From: Shouchella hunanensis
Lineage (GTDB): Bacteria > Bacillota > Bacilli > Bacillales > Bacillaceae_D
Direction: 5' to 3'
Assembly (NCBI RefSeq): GCF_028735875.1
Contig: NZ_CP117834.1
Coordinates: forward strand, 2,840,001-2,904,000
Length of the DNA: 64,000 bases
Part shown: in pieces, positions 63,942-64,000 of the stretch
Layout: each line of letters starts with the position of its first letter
Position numbering within the stretch: the first letter of the stretch is position 1
The notes under the pieces: generated by a model
Told to the model about the DNA's origin: nothing
What the model saw: only the letters and a program-made list of their open reading frames with translations
The model's database searches: none
Position numbers and translations under genes: made by a program

Positions 63942-64000
63942 ATGGATTTTTTCATTAAACAGCGGGTTTTTTCATTTCGGGATCAGTTTACAGTGTTCAA
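63942..64000 (+). CDS. Start of a LURP-one-related family gene
   Basis: The first 19 residues (MDFFIKQRVFSFRDQFTVF) match the beginning of bacillary LURP-one-related (tubby/scramblase-like) proteins (IKQKVFSWRDKFTI, from memory). GGAGGCG precedes the ATG. The gene continues beyond the window. Confidence 0.6.
   Translation, partial: MDFFIKQRVFSFRDQFTVF

Overview
The window is chromosomal DNA of a low-GC, spore-forming Bacillaceae. The evidence is PdaA, several small acid-soluble spore proteins (SspK and a gamma-type SASP), FabL, PerR, NtdP, YgzB and an rrn-trn locus, in an order that largely follows the B. subtilis yfk-yfj-yfh-yga-rrnD segment. A DUF368 lipid-carrier flippase and a CNNM-type transporter would fit an alkaliphile of the Alkalihalobacillus/Shouchella type. 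That genus-level placement is an inference, not a measurement.

Layout. 1-8.95 kb: core genes (yfkD, the radical-SAM gene yfkAB, SE1561 family, histidine phosphatase, CNNM/CorC, popT, pdaA, GAF protein, RlmD-type methyltransferase). 9.0-16.7 kb: an accessory stretch with three tandem two-TM mini-proteins, an RDD protein, a phosphodiester glycosidase with a tail-knob-like end, a DUF4428-SHOCT protein, and an arbitrium-type aimR-aimP peptide-signalling pair with no integrase or phage genes beside it. 16.7-31.9 kb: conserved block yfhF, recX, yfhH, YpzG family, sspK, yfhP, mutY, SDR, fabL, sspE, ntdP, ygaD, ygaE, gsaB, bcp, 2-hydroxyacid dehydrogenase, DarA-like protein, perR, ygzB. 32.1-39.2 kb: 16S-23S-5S rRNA and a 16-gene tRNA cluster matching B. 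subtilis trnD up to the last gene. 39.3-42.2 kb: a stand-alone beta-helix/peptidase-G2 tailspike and a lipoprotein.

42.39-60.24 kb is an integrated element of about 17.8 kb in tRNA-Leu(CAA). It is bounded by perfect 60-bp direct repeats that contain the 3' part of the tRNA. It carries a tyrosine integrase beside the left end, two winged-helix replication-type proteins, a lipoprotein with duplicated domains, a divergent Cro-like repressor with two operators, four iteron-like repeats, a cysteine-rich VLP protein, a pectate-lyase-like tailspike, a scaffold-like protein, a tape-measure protein with an abnormal end, a second catalytic-domain-only recombinase and a second divergent regulatory switch. 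I found no terminase, portal, major capsid or lysis gene. It therefore reads either as a plasmid-like phage satellite that carries its own tail parts or as a heavily deleted prophage. 60.3-64 kb: a DUF6241-like membrane protein, a sigma-region-4-like regulator with a partner, an SH3-like protein, an XhlA-like protein and the start of a LURP-one-type gene.

The main leads are the orphan arbitrium pair, whose aimP Shine-Dalgarno is positioned for an ATA codon, and the tRNA-Leu element. A second SD-positioned ATA start occurs in the element.
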